A program made the translations under genes and the position numbers. A stretch of 19,235 nucleotides of DNA, taken from DATKZS01 sp035527835 [NCBI: bacterium] (lineage in GTDB: Bacteria; RBG-13-61-14). Positions 11,994 through 19,235 of this stretch are shown here, piece by piece. Below the pieces are notes generated by a model, which saw only the letters and a program-made list of their open reading frames with translations, was not told where the DNA came from and did not search any database. The DNA lies in the NCBI GenBank assembly GCA_035527835.1, contig DATKZS010000119.1:1-19235 (forward strand), read 5' to 3'. Numbering within the stretch: position 1 is the first letter of the stretch; each line of letters starts with the position of its first letter.

Positions 11994-14303
11994 ATGCACA
12001 TAATGGACTTGGTGATCCAGGGAGTGGGGAGGTTTACGGAAAGCCGTAAATTCCCGCTCAAGCCCGGATTCAACGTGATTTACGGCCCGACCGAGTCGGG
12101 CAAGACCACGCTGGTGAACTGCCTTCTGGACCTGTTGTACCCGGACCGCTACCGCGACGACGAGGCGTCGCTCATCAGCTACGGCGAGCCGGCGGCCTCG
12201 CGGGCGGGCCTCACGCTGGCGAGCGGCCAGGACGTTTACCGGATCCTCAAGGACTTCAAGGCCGGCAAGATCAGCCTGACCCAGTACAACCCGGCCTCGC
12301 AGAAGTTCGAGCAAATGGCGGACGACCCGGTGCAGGTGAGCTCCATCCTGGCCTCGGCCTTCGAGCTTCCTTCCTTCGACGTTTTTTATAACCTTTACAT
12401 CTCGGCGGCGGACCGGATGCCGTCGGCGCTTCCCCTGATGGAAGAGGCGGAGCCGGCCCAGGATTTGCACTCGCACTCGGAGCATCATCCCGGCCAGACG
12501 CGGCCGCCTTCGGCCCAGCCGGGGCCGGGGCCCGGGATGCCGGGGCCGGGAATGCCCGGCATGGGCGGGGGCATGCAGATGCCGGGCCAGATGATGCCGG
12601 GATTCATGCCGGGCATGATGCAGCCGGGGATGGCGCCGGGGACGGTGGTTCCGGGAATGATGCCCGGAGGCATGCCGGGGATGATGCCGGGTTTCATGGG
12701 CATGCCCGGGGCGCCGGGCATGGTCGGCGGCGACGGGATGACCAACGAGGAGCGGGAGAAGAAACTCACCTCCATGCTGAAGGAGCTGAAAGAGGCGGAG
12801 CGGGTGGAGGAGATCCAGTACGAGATAGACGGGCACCAGCAGAAGGCGTTCGAGATCGAATCGAAGATGAAGAGCGCGGGCCAGTTTGACGAGTTCATGA
12901 ACACGGGCAAGGAGCAGCTTGACAAGTATCCGATCCTGAAGCGGCTGCCGGAAAACATCGACGAGCGGCTGGACCGGTACAAGGGCCTTCTGTCCATGCA
13001 GGGGGAAGAGGTCGAGAAGTTCGACCAGGAGTCCCTGAAATACGATGACGAGTTCCGGTTCCTGTCGGCCTTTCCGCCGATATTGCAGCAGCAGCTTTTC
13101 ATGATCGGGGCGGGGCTGCTGGTGGGCGGCATCGTGATGTTCGTGGCGTCGAAGTACATGGACGTCCTCAAGTACCTGAGCGCTCTCAGTTTCGTGGGCC
13201 TGGGCATGGTGTTCTGGACGACGTGGCAGCACATCAACCGGCTGGGGCGGAGGACGGAGCTGGAGCAGACCCTGAACGATCTGGAAGAGAAGAAGCAGGG
13301 CGTGATCAAGCGCTTCCAGGTGGAGATGGCGGTGATCGAAAAGCTGATGAAGGAGACGGACTCGGACGCGGTGGAGGAGCTGAAGAACAAGGTTGCGAAG
13401 TACCGCGACCTGGAGGCACGCTACCAGTCGGTGCTCGACCGCAAGAAGCAATTGATCAAGGAGCTGAACGTCGAGTCCTTGACCAAGCAGGGACAGGAGC
13501 TGAAGTCCAAGATCGGCGAGCTGGAGGACGAGCTGCGCCGGCACGCGGCGATCAGCATGGACATCAACGAGATGAGAAAGGAGATCACGCGCCTGGAGAC
13601 GGTGATCCGGCAGACCAATCCCAACTCCGCGGTGCTGAAGGACGCGGCGCCGGCCGCCAGTGAGGGGGACTACGGGGTCCCCGACTTCGGCCCCGGCGCG
13701 GGCGCGGGCGACGGGCCCGGCCATACCGTTGGCCTCGGCCCCGGGGCCGGCGCCGGCCATGGCGCTGAGGCCAGGGTCCACGTCGCGGGGGTGTCCAGGC
13801 CGGGCGTGTCCGGGTCCACCCGGGCGGTGGGCCGCAAGAGCGGGCGCTCGCGCAGCGCTCCGCAGGCTTATGAGCACATGCTGAAGAGCGGGGCCCAGCT
13901 TTTCTCCATCGAGCGGAACCAGCTCATCGCCCACATGCGGCAGCGCTTCAACCTCTACGTGCAGGCCTTGTTCGCCAAGCGCTACTCGGAGGCCCGGATT
14001 GACCCCGACGGCTCCATCGCCCTCAAGTCCGCGGAGGGCAACCGCTGGATGGACTTCGACCAGCTCACCCCCGCGGCCCGCGACACCGGATACCTCGCGC
14101 TCCAGATCACGCTGCTCGAGCTGTCCACCCAGAAGCGCATCCTGCCCATCATCCTGGACAACTCCGCGCTGCGCCTCGACGAGACCGCCGCCGTGGTCGC
14201 CGGCAAGGCCTTCAAGCGGGTGAGCGAGCGCACCCAGGTGGTCTTTCTCTCGGCGCAGCGCGCGCCGCTGCAGTTCGCGGACAACTCGCTCAACCTGGCC
14301 TGA
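11994..14303 (+). CDS. YhaN-like membrane-anchored coiled-coil ATPase with a Pro-Gly-Met tract
   Basis: The 769-residue protein has the SMC/Rad50/YhaN layout. N-lobe with Walker A GPTESGKT (31-38); coiled coil; two membrane segments (about 368-386 and 396-412) where Rad50 has its hook; coiled coil (420-545); C-lobe. The C-lobe has signature-like L-T-P-A-A-R-D-T-G-Y-L-A-L (691-703) and Walker B P-I-I-L-D-N (718-723). The residue after the Walker B Asp is Asn, where related ATPases have an acidic one. Two insertions stand out: a tract of PGM/MPG repeats (about 176-243) and a Gly/Ala-rich linker (563-590). A DNA- or membrane-associated role is inferred from family only. Start may be ATG 11994 or 12003; no clear Shine-Dalgarno. 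Its stop is 2 nt before rnhB, so the two are cotranscribed. Confidence 0.8.
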   Translation: MHIMDLVIQGVGRFTESRKFPLKPGFNVIYGPTESGKTTLVNCLLDLLYPDRYRDDEASLISYGEPAASRAGLTLASGQDVYRILKDFKAGKISLTQYNPASQKFEQMADDPVQVSSILASAFELPSFDVFYNLYISAADRMPSALPLMEEAEPAQDLHSHSEHHPGQTRPPSAQPGPGPGMPGPGMPGMGGGMQMPGQMMPGFMPGMMQPGMAPGTVVPGMMPGGMPGMMPGFMGMPGAPGMVGGDGMTNEEREKKLTSMLKELKEAERVEEIQYEIDGHQQKAFEIESKMKSAGQFDEFMNTGKEQLDKYPILKRLPENIDERLDRYKGLLSMQGEEVEKFDQESLKYDDEFRFLSAFPPILQQQLFMIGAGLLVGGIVMFVASKYMDVLKYLSALSFVGLGMVFWTTWQHINRLGRRTELEQTLNDLEEKKQGVIKRFQVEMAVIEKLMKETDSDAVEELKNKVAKYRDLEARYQSVLDRKKQLIKELNVESLTKQGQELKSKIGELEDELRRHAAISMDINEMRKEITRLETVIRQTNPNSAVLKDAAPAASEGDYGVPDFGPGAGAGDGPGHTVGLGPGAGAGHGAEARVHVAGVSRPGVSGSTRAVGRKSGRSRSAPQAYEHMLKSGAQLFSIERNQLIAHMRQRFNLYVQALFAKRYSEARIDPDGSIALKSAEGNRWMDFDQLTPAARDTGYLALQITLLELSTQKRILPIILDNSALRLDETAAVVAGKAFKRVSERTQVVFLSAQRAPLQFADNSLNLA

Positions 14304-14305
14304 CC

Positions 14306-14971
14306 ATGCCGCGTCCCCAGGCCCCTGCCCTCTTTCCTGAACTCAAACGCAAGCGCGTGCCCGGCCTCGACCTGGAGAACAGGTTCCGCGAACAGGGCTA
14401 TGCCCGGGTGGCCGGAGTTGACGAGGCCGGGCGGGGCCCGCTGGCCGGGCCGGTGGTCGCCGCGGCGGTGGTGCTTCCGGAGAGCATCGGGGCGGGGAGC
14501 CCGCTGCGGAAGGTGCGCGACTCGAAGATGCTGGACGCCGGGCGGCGGGAAGCGTTGTACGAGGCGGTGGCGGCGGGCGCCGTGGATTGCGCGTGGGCCA
14601 TGTGCGACGCGCGCGAGATCGACGAGATGAACATCCTGGCGGCCAGCCTCGAAGCCATGCGCCGGGCGGTGGCGGCGCTCGAGCCGGCGCCCGATCTCAT
14701 CCTGGTTGACGGGAACCAGCCGGTGCCCTGCCGCATTCCCAGTGTCACGGTGGTCAAGGGCGACCGCCTGTGCCTGTCCATCGCCGCGGCGTCCATCCTG
14801 GCCAAGGTCATCCGCGACCGCATCATGCGCGAGCTGCATAAGCAATTCCCGGCCTACGGCTTTGACCTGCACAAGGGCTACGCCACGGCCGAGCATAAAA
14901 AGGCCATCCTCCGAAACGGCCCCTGCCCGGTGCATAGAAGGACGTTCCGGGGGGTCAAGGAGTGCGTATAA
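14306..14971 (+). CDS. rnhB: Ribonuclease HII
   Basis: The 221-residue enzyme cuts 5' of ribonucleotides in DNA and starts their repair. Family motifs: V-D-E-A-G-R-G-P-L-A-G-P-V (38-50), R-D-S-K-x-L, L-V-D-G-N (133-137), K-G-D (151-153), A-A-S-I-L-A-K-V-x-R-D (161-171), and H-K-G-Y. The expected metal-binding acids are D39, E40, D135 and D153. The N-terminal 30 residues are a short Pro/Arg-rich extension. The ATG lies 2 nt after the stop of the ATPase gene. rnhB commonly closes this ribosomal block. Confidence 0.96.
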   Translation: MPRPQAPALFPELKRKRVPGLDLENRFREQGYARVAGVDEAGRGPLAGPVVAAAVVLPESIGAGSPLRKVRDSKMLDAGRREALYEAVAAGAVDCAWAMCDAREIDEMNILAASLEAMRRAVAALEPAPDLILVDGNQPVPCRIPSVTVVKGDRLCLSIAAASILAKVIRDRIMRELHKQFPAYGFDLHKGYATAEHKKAILRNGPCPVHRRTFRGVKECV

Positions 14972-15092
14972 CGGTGTGCTTGGCCTATATTAATTGCGGC
15001 TGTGGTGCATCAGGCTTCAAAGCTTTTCGAGGACTGGCTTGCAGGCTTAGAGGCGGAACTGCTTCCCTCTCGCGGTTTGCGCAGGCCCGCGA

Positions 15093-16499
15093 TTATTGGG
15101 ACGAAAAAACCGCAGGGAAGAGGTCTCGAATCTGATCTGCGGCATTTTTCAGTTCTTCTTCGGCGCAATTGAGATACTCGGCGGCAGTCTGCCAAGAAAT
15201 AATGTTAACCTCAGCGGCACGCACCGCAACCGCGCTAAAGCGTCCCGCACGAGACATAGCAATATTACGAAGAGGATGGATATAACTTGTGTAGGCTTCT
15301 TGTGCTTCTGCTTCCTGGGCTGGTTCGCGGCGCTTGGAGACAAGTTTTTCCAGGGGTATTGAGCGTTCTAAGGCATTCCAAAGCTGATACCGCGCAGCGG
15401 TATAGCTTATCCAGAACCAATCCATTATCTCTCCGACAGGATCATTATTACCTCGGAATTTATATACTTCTTTTTGAGGGGCAATAAATTCTACGGAAAA
15501 AGCGTTGGCGCGTTGCTCGACAGGGTCTCTGATTTGATCCACCGGCCTTTCTAATTCGGAATAATCATCTACCCGTAATTCATTTAAGCTGGGCGCAATA
15601 TCATAGAGTAAATGACCCAGTTCATGAGCGATTGTAGAACGTCGCATATACACATGCCGATTTTGGCCGTCCAGGTTAAGAACAATCGCCCGTCTCCCGT
15701 TTATTTGGACCGTCACCCCTGCGAGATTTTCCCCCAGTTCAGCTTGAACTAAGGGGATCCCTAGTTCTTCACATAATTGACGCAAAGAATTGATGCGGCC
15801 TGTTCCAAGCTTTAATTCTTCGCGCGAGTTTTGGGCTAAATAATAGCCATGCAAAAAGGCAGGATATCCAGGTCCCCCATAATTTGAGGAAGGCTTAATT
15901 CCAGTACGGCATGGTTGGATCTTGAGCGCTTCTTCAAGACGAATCTGTGTCATTGCCACCCAAGCCGCTTCGGCAATGGCGGAAACAGCTGGTTCCGTCA
16001 TTCGCGGATGCTCATCCCCAATCGTTCGCAATCTTACGGCCAGACGTTCATTCCCAACGGGTTCGGCTCGGAAAGACAAATAGCGTTCATCAAGAGCAAG
16101 GGACCTGGCAATCCGCTCGTACTCTCGGACAGGCAATCGCCTGGATTTCTCGGCCTCCTCGACTATGCGTTGATCAACCTCGGCCCGTATCGCCACCTGA
16201 CGAACAGATAAATTTAGGAGTTTGCGGCGCTCCTGAAGAACCCGCCCGGCAGCCATCGGCGAATCGCACAACAACGCGGAGCCTTCCGCGATAACTTCGC
16301 GCAGAATATCCTTGCCGTATACGGTCAGAGACTCATAGGCGGTTAAGCGGCGCCCCTTTGCTTTGGGATTGTCTTCAGCCAATTGATCGAGACTTCGGAC
16401 GAAGATTCGTTCAGAGGTCTGCGCCAGAGATTTCAGGTTCTCGTCGGACGAGCCCGCTACCAGTGCCTCCTCAAAAGAGGTTGGATTAAATTCATTCAT
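15093..16499 (-). CDS. XRE-type HTH plus ImmA/IrrE-family metallopeptidase
   Basis: The 468-residue protein has an N-terminal helical region (1-80), an XRE-like helix-turn-helix (84-136, A-G-R-V-L-Q-E-R-R-K-L-L-N-L-S-V-R-Q-V-A), and a zinc-peptidase domain (about 235-345). The latter carries H-E-L-G-H (292-296) with E328 in E-Q-R-A-N-A-F as third ligand, the pattern of Peptidase_M78. Such proteins cleave repressors or antitoxins, as ImmA does in ICEBs1 and IrrE/PprI after radiation. The C-terminal 120 residues are helical and unrecognised. ATG 16499 overlaps the stop of the upstream gene in the form ATGA, so the pair is translationally coupled. Its substrate may be its own partner, but that is inference. 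Confidence 0.88.
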   Translation of the reverse strand: MNEFNPTSFEEALVAGSSDENLKSLAQTSERIFVRSLDQLAEDNPKAKGRRLTAYESLTVYGKDILREVIAEGSALLCDSPMAAGRVLQERRKLLNLSVRQVAIRAEVDQRIVEEAEKSRRLPVREYERIARSLALDERYLSFRAEPVGNERLAVRLRTIGDEHPRMTEPAVSAIAEAAWVAMTQIRLEEALKIQPCRTGIKPSSNYGGPGYPAFLHGYYLAQNSREELKLGTGRINSLRQLCEELGIPLVQAELGENLAGVTVQINGRRAIVLNLDGQNRHVYMRRSTIAHELGHLLYDIAPSLNELRVDDYSELERPVDQIRDPVEQRANAFSVEFIAPQKEVYKFRGNNDPVGEIMDWFWISYTAARYQLWNALERSIPLEKLVSKRREPAQEAEAQEAYTSYIHPLRNIAMSRAGRFSAVAVRAAEVNIISWQTAAEYLNCAEEELKNAADQIRDLFPAVFSSQ

Positions 16500-16984
16500 C
16501 TGCGTAAAACCTTTGCTGGTTTGTCAGCATCAGAATCCCAGCCGAAGCTTGGAACATTATAGCCCAGTTGTCGAACAACCTCAACGGCATCCTCAAGTTT
16601 CCGGGAATTGTCCGGGCCATAACGGCCGGAACAACCGTTGATATAGACGAGAACTTCATCGGCGGGATCAAACCAGATCTCGCCCCCACATGAAGCGGGA
16701 GCGCCGCCGGTAAGGTTCGTGTGCGTTACTCGCCCGGACTGGAGCGGCCGAGTTACAAGGGCATGTTCGAGAATATAGGGAATGCCCGATTGATCGATCA
16801 CCCAAAGATGGCAACCGGGATCGCCTGATTTCATGGGAATGCGCCGCTCGGAAACCGATGCGGGTGGAGCTGTCAATAGCTTTACACCATCCGACGATGT
16901 GAGCTTGCGCATTTCATCCTGGTTTGCAGCCGCTCGTGATGGATTTGATGGAGGATATCGCCGTATGAAATCCAAATGGATCAT
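16496..16984 (-). CDS. Unknown 162-residue protein coupled to the ImmA-like peptidase
   Basis: I do not recognise the family. The first 50 residues are polar. The core (55-150) has G-C-H-L-W-V-I-D, then G-G-E-I-W-F-D (100-106), V-Y-I-N-G-C-S-G-R-Y-G-P (113-124), and G-Y-N-V-P-S-F-G-W-D near the end. The pattern suggests a compact alpha/beta domain with conserved Gly, Arg, Tyr and Asp residues that could form an active site. Four cysteine-containing or strongly conserved-looking turns make it unlike a plain antitoxin. It shares ATGA with the HTH-peptidase gene downstream and is first in the pair. A toxin or sensed partner of the peptidase is a reasonable guess, not a finding. Confidence 0.6.
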   Translation of the reverse strand: MIHLDFIRRYPPSNPSRAAANQDEMRKLTSSDGVKLLTAPPASVSERRIPMKSGDPGCHLWVIDQSGIPYILEHALVTRPLQSGRVTHTNLTGGAPASCGGEIWFDPADEVLVYINGCSGRYGPDNSRKLEDAVEVVRQLGYNVPSFGWDSDADKPAKVLRR

Positions 16985-17068
16985 GGGCTAACCTTATCGT
17001 TATAATGAAAAAAAATCAAGTCAATTGCTTGCTGATCCACTCCTTCAAAATAGTCTGTGAGAGTGGTT

Positions 17069-18181
17069 TCAACCAGAATCCTTTTTCGTGAGCCAGTCCT
17101 TAGCATACTCTTCCGGGTTTACACCCTTCATCGCCATCACGCCCTTGAAAAAGTCCACCTCGGCCTTGAGGTCGGAGTCCTTGGCGCGGTAGATGTCCTC
17201 GTAGAGCGTGAGGTCGTGGAAATAGACCACGCGCGAGATCACGGTGGCGTTGTTGATGTCTTTGTCCGGCCACTTGTCGTATTGGCGGGTCTTCATCAGG
17301 GGGATGACGTCGTCGCGGAAATGCTTTTTGTGGGCGGCGATGATCAGGGCCTTTTTCAAGCGCTTTTGATCGTCGGGGATGTCGGTCTGGTACATGACGT
17401 CGAGCTCATTGTAGAGCTTCATGATCTCCCGGCCGAAGAGCTTGTCGTCTTCGTTCGAATCCACGGCGTAGCGGGCCTGGGGCGAGTCGGCCCCGAAGCG
17501 GGCGCGGAGGTAGTTGTATGAGCCCTGGTTGCCGACGAAGAGGGCCAGGTTTTCGTTGAACTCCATCTGTCCCTTGATGAAGACGGTTCCGTGGGTCATC
17601 TCGTGGAGCACGAGGTTGGCGAGGTCGGCGTCGCTCATTTTGAGGAGGGTGGAATAGAGGGGGTCGGCGACGATGCCGAGCATGGAGTAGGCGCCGGCGG
17701 TTCGCAGGTACACGTCATGGCCCTGCAGGCTGAGCTCGGCCGCTTTCTGGTCGGCGTCTTTCTGGTCGAAGAAGCCGAGGTAGGGGACCTTGCCCACCAC
17801 CGGGAAGTCCCAGGTGAGCGGCGTCATGGAAAGCGGCTCGGCCGCGGTCAGGTTCCAGACCACGGCGTCGCGGTCCACCTCCTTGTAGACCTCGTAGTTC
17901 TTGTTGCTCGTCAGCCCGATCTTCTCGACGCCGTAGCGCTTGACCTCGAGCACGAACTCGAGCTGGTCGCGCACGGCGGGGTCCAGGTCAGGGTCCTTGA
18001 GCATCCGCTCGAACGGGACCCGGCCCATCAGCAGCTCCGCCTGGCCCGGCGCCTGCTGCAATAAATATTGGAGCTCCTCCTCGTCGCACGAGGCCGCCAG
18101 ACAGGCTGTTGCCGCCGCCAGGAGCAGCACCGCGGCCCGCGCCCGCGGGCCCGATTTTGCGCCACGATTGTTTCCCATCAT
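17069..18181 (-). CDS. Lipoprotein zinc aminopeptidase-like protein, PF10023 type
   Basis: The 370-residue protein starts with a basic region and a hydrophobic signal segment (16-30), then L-A-A-S-C32 followed by DEEE, a lipobox-like site. Asp next to the lipid Cys is an inner-membrane retention signal in enterobacteria; whether it holds here is unknown. The catalytic motif H193-E-M-T-H197 is followed by F-N-E-N-L-A (208-213), which supplies the third ligand as N-E-x-x-A in gluzincins. The sequence matches the putative aminopeptidase family (PF10023) over its length; substrate unknown. The start is ATG 18181 or 18178, both after AAGGGGG. It diverges from the FHA gene across a 142-bp gap. Confidence 0.87.
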   Translation of the reverse strand: MMGNNRGAKSGPRARAAVLLLAAATACLAASCDEEELQYLLQQAPGQAELLMGRVPFERMLKDPDLDPAVRDQLEFVLEVKRYGVEKIGLTSNKNYEVYKEVDRDAVVWNLTAAEPLSMTPLTWDFPVVGKVPYLGFFDQKDADQKAAELSLQGHDVYLRTAGAYSMLGIVADPLYSTLLKMSDADLANLVLHEMTHGTVFIKGQMEFNENLALFVGNQGSYNYLRARFGADSPQARYAVDSNEDDKLFGREIMKLYNELDVMYQTDIPDDQKRLKKALIIAAHKKHFRDDVIPLMKTRQYDKWPDKDINNATVISRVVYFHDLTLYEDIYRAKDSDLKAEVDFFKGVMAMKGVNPEEYAKDWLTKKDSG

Positions 18182-18286
18182 CCACCCCCTTCATGGTTTC
18201 CCGGTCCGTCGGGTCCCGGCGCCCCTGATTATGCCACATCACCGGGGAAAAGCGCGCCCGCGGCCCGAACAGGCCCGGCCCAGGCT

Positions 18287-18315
18287 TTGACAAGATCAGG
18301 ATGAGGTATTAAAAT
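18287..18315 (+). promoter_or_regulatory. Sigma-70-type promoter with near-leaderless start of the FHA gene
   Basis: TTGACA (18287-18292), a 17-bp spacer and TAAAAT (18310-18315, 5 of 6 matches). Initiation about 7 bp downstream would fall near 18322, two bases before the ATG at 18324. No Shine-Dalgarno is visible between the -10 box and the ATG (sequence AAAAGTTC), which fits a leaderless transcript. Confidence 0.6.
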
Positions 18316-18323
18316 AAAAGTTC

Positions 18324-19109
18324 ATGCCGCAGGACCGACAACCGCTCCCGGAAGGGACCAGCATCTCGTTCACGGCGCTGGACGGGCCGAGCCGGGGCGC
18401 GCGCTTCAGGGTGGAGCATCTGCCCATGGCCATCGGGTCAGGGGCGGAGGCCGGGCTCAAGCTGCCGGGGCTGGGGGTCGCGGAAAACCACGCCCTCTTG
18501 TCCATGCAGGACAACGAGATCTTTCTGGAGGACCAGGGATCGGGCATGGTCACGCGGGCGAACGCGCGCACCATCCAGCGGGCGCGGGTGCTAAACGGGG
18601 ACATCATCGAGATCGGCGACGTGCGCCTGCTCTTCCACATCACCCTGCGCGCGGGCAAGGCCCCGGAAAAGGCGGCGGCGCGCAAGGGCAAGGCCAAGGC
18701 CCAGCCGCGGGTGTGGATGGTGGGGTTCGGCCCGGAGTTCCGGCGGTGGTTTATCGAGGACATGGCGCAAAAGCTCCAGGTGGAGGCCGCGGCGTTCGCG
18801 ACCGGGGAGGACATTTTGCTGGCCATGAGCCAGGCGCTGGCCCAGGGGTCCACGCCGTCGCTCGTGATCCTGGACCTCAGGATCCCGATCATGAACGGGA
18901 TCAACGTGGCCATCGCCATCCGGGCCTATGAGCTCGGGTTCGGGATGGAGGAAAAAATCCCGCTGATCTTCATGTTCAGCCCGCCGGAGCAGGCGAGCTT
19001 TGACAAGGTGCTCAATTTCTGCCAGCCGCTCCGGGTGGTGGCGCCGGGCGAGGGAGAGGAAGAGCTGAAAATCGCGGCCCGAAAGGTCATCAAGGGCGCT
19101 AAATTCTAG
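18324..19109 (+). CDS. FHA domain fused to a degenerate receiver domain
   Basis: The 261-residue protein has an N-terminal FHA-like domain (about 12-108): M-A-I-G-S near 35-39, G-V-A-E-N-H-A-L-L-S (51-60) in place of S-R-x-H, and L-N-G-D-I-I-E-I-G (90-98). FHA domains bind phosphothreonine. A basic Ala/Lys linker (110-126) leads to a receiver-like domain (128-258) with phosphoacceptor-type D184 in V-I-L-D-L-R-I-P-I-M-N-G. The paired acids normally found at the end of the first strand are missing (VWMVGFGPEF), and the usual K-P near the end is replaced by L-R-V-V. It is probably a pseudo-receiver not phosphorylated in the classical way. No kinase is in the window. Confidence 0.75.
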   Translation: MPQDRQPLPEGTSISFTALDGPSRGARFRVEHLPMAIGSGAEAGLKLPGLGVAENHALLSMQDNEIFLEDQGSGMVTRANARTIQRARVLNGDIIEIGDVRLLFHITLRAGKAPEKAAARKGKAKAQPRVWMVGFGPEFRRWFIEDMAQKLQVEAAAFATGEDILLAMSQALAQGSTPSLVILDLRIPIMNGINVAIAIRAYELGFGMEEKIPLIFMFSPPEQASFDKVLNFCQPLRVVAPGEGEEELKIAARKVIKGAKF

Positions 19110-19112
19110 GGG

Positions 19113-19235
19113 GCTTGAGGCTTGGGGCATGGGGCGTGAGGCTTGGGGCTTGAGGCTTGGGGCTTGAGGCATGGGGCTTGGGGCTTGGGCTTGGGGCGTG
19201 AGGCGTGAGGCTTGGGGCGTGGGGCGTGAGGCTTG
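19113..19235 (+). repeat. Heptad tract, GCTTGGG type, running off the window
   Basis: It begins 3 bp after the FHA gene stop. Units are GCTTGAG, GCTTGGG, GCATGGG, GCGTGAG and variants: ten heptads (19113-19182), one 6-bp unit (19183-19188), six more heptads and a partial one. Variation is confined almost entirely to position 3 (T, A or G) and position 6 (G or A). No inverse arm is seen before the window ends. Confidence 0.9.

Noticed and set aside
11904-13934. 676-residue minus-strand frame opposite the YhaN-like ATPase
   Set aside because: It is a shadow of the GC-rich plus-strand gene: His/Arg/Leu-rich low-complexity sequence, while the plus strand shows Walker motifs and membrane segments.
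15005-15130. Plus-strand gene remnant reading FEDWLAGLEAELLPSRG after rnhB
   Set aside because: It looks codon-like for about 40 residues but has no start or ribosome-binding site, overlaps the end of the peptidase gene on the other strand, and matches no family I recognise.
16999-17024. Promoter TTGACT/TATAAC on the minus strand before the 162-residue gene
   Set aside because: The spacer is only 14 bp, below the usual 16-18; the region is AT-rich and suggestive but I could not support a precise site.
19113-19235. CRISPR array
   Set aside because: The repeated unit is 7 bp with no spacers; none of the repeat tracts in the window has a repeat-spacer structure, and no cas gene is present.

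Overview
The window looks like a chromosomal stretch of a GC-rich, probably uncultured Gram-negative bacterium. The core block ffh, rpsP, khpA, rimM, trmD, a PF09936-type RNA methyltransferase, rplS and rnhB has an order I associate with Desulfobacterota (deltaproteobacteria) and neighbouring candidate phyla. The DsrC/TusE-like gene and the PF10023-type lipoprotein peptidase fit this, but I cannot assign a phylum from sequence alone.

Layout. Positions 1-618: the left edge holds a heptad-repeat tract, a palindromic repeat, a broken N-terminal fragment of a zinc-type alcohol dehydrogenase (minus strand) and a heptad hairpin. 619-1275: a tandem two-domain DsrC/TusE-like protein. 1276-2226: no gene, but many 7-bp-period repeats and a strong sigma-70-like promoter. 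2227-3258: a RhuM-family protein. 3276-3342: a second copy of the repeat-plus-promoter module. 3486-6144: an AT-rich, probably transferred two-gene cassette, a 61-residue protein overlapping an 832-residue SMC/Rad50-like ATPase with a CPxC hook. 6145-6862: a gene-free stretch crowded with palindromes. 6965-14971: the SRP/ribosome/tRNA-modification operon, with a YhaN-like membrane ATPase inserted between rplS and rnhB. 15093-16984 (minus): an overlapping pair, an unknown 162-residue protein and an XRE-HTH/ImmA-type metallopeptidase. 17069-18181 (minus): a lipoprotein metallopeptidase. 18324-19109: an FHA-receiver fusion. 19113-19235: another heptad tract running off the window.

Working together. 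Ffh targets membrane proteins to SecYEG. S16 and L19 are ribosomal proteins. RimM matures the 30S subunit, TrmD makes m1G37 in tRNA, KhpA binds RNA and RNase HII removes ribonucleotides from DNA. The 3486-6144 cassette and the HTH/ImmA pair look like accessory, possibly defence or toxin-antitoxin-like, modules.

The most unusual signal is non-coding. Nearly every gap longer than about 90 bp holds inverted-repeat modules built from short-period units (mostly 7 bp, some 9-10 bp). Two distant copies of one composite module (minus strand 2106-2023 and plus strand 10621-10704) match at 76 of 84 positions without gaps. Beyond that they differ in length by exactly two heptads. Another module places near-identical sigma-70 promoters at the same offset in front of RhuM and the ATPase cassette.
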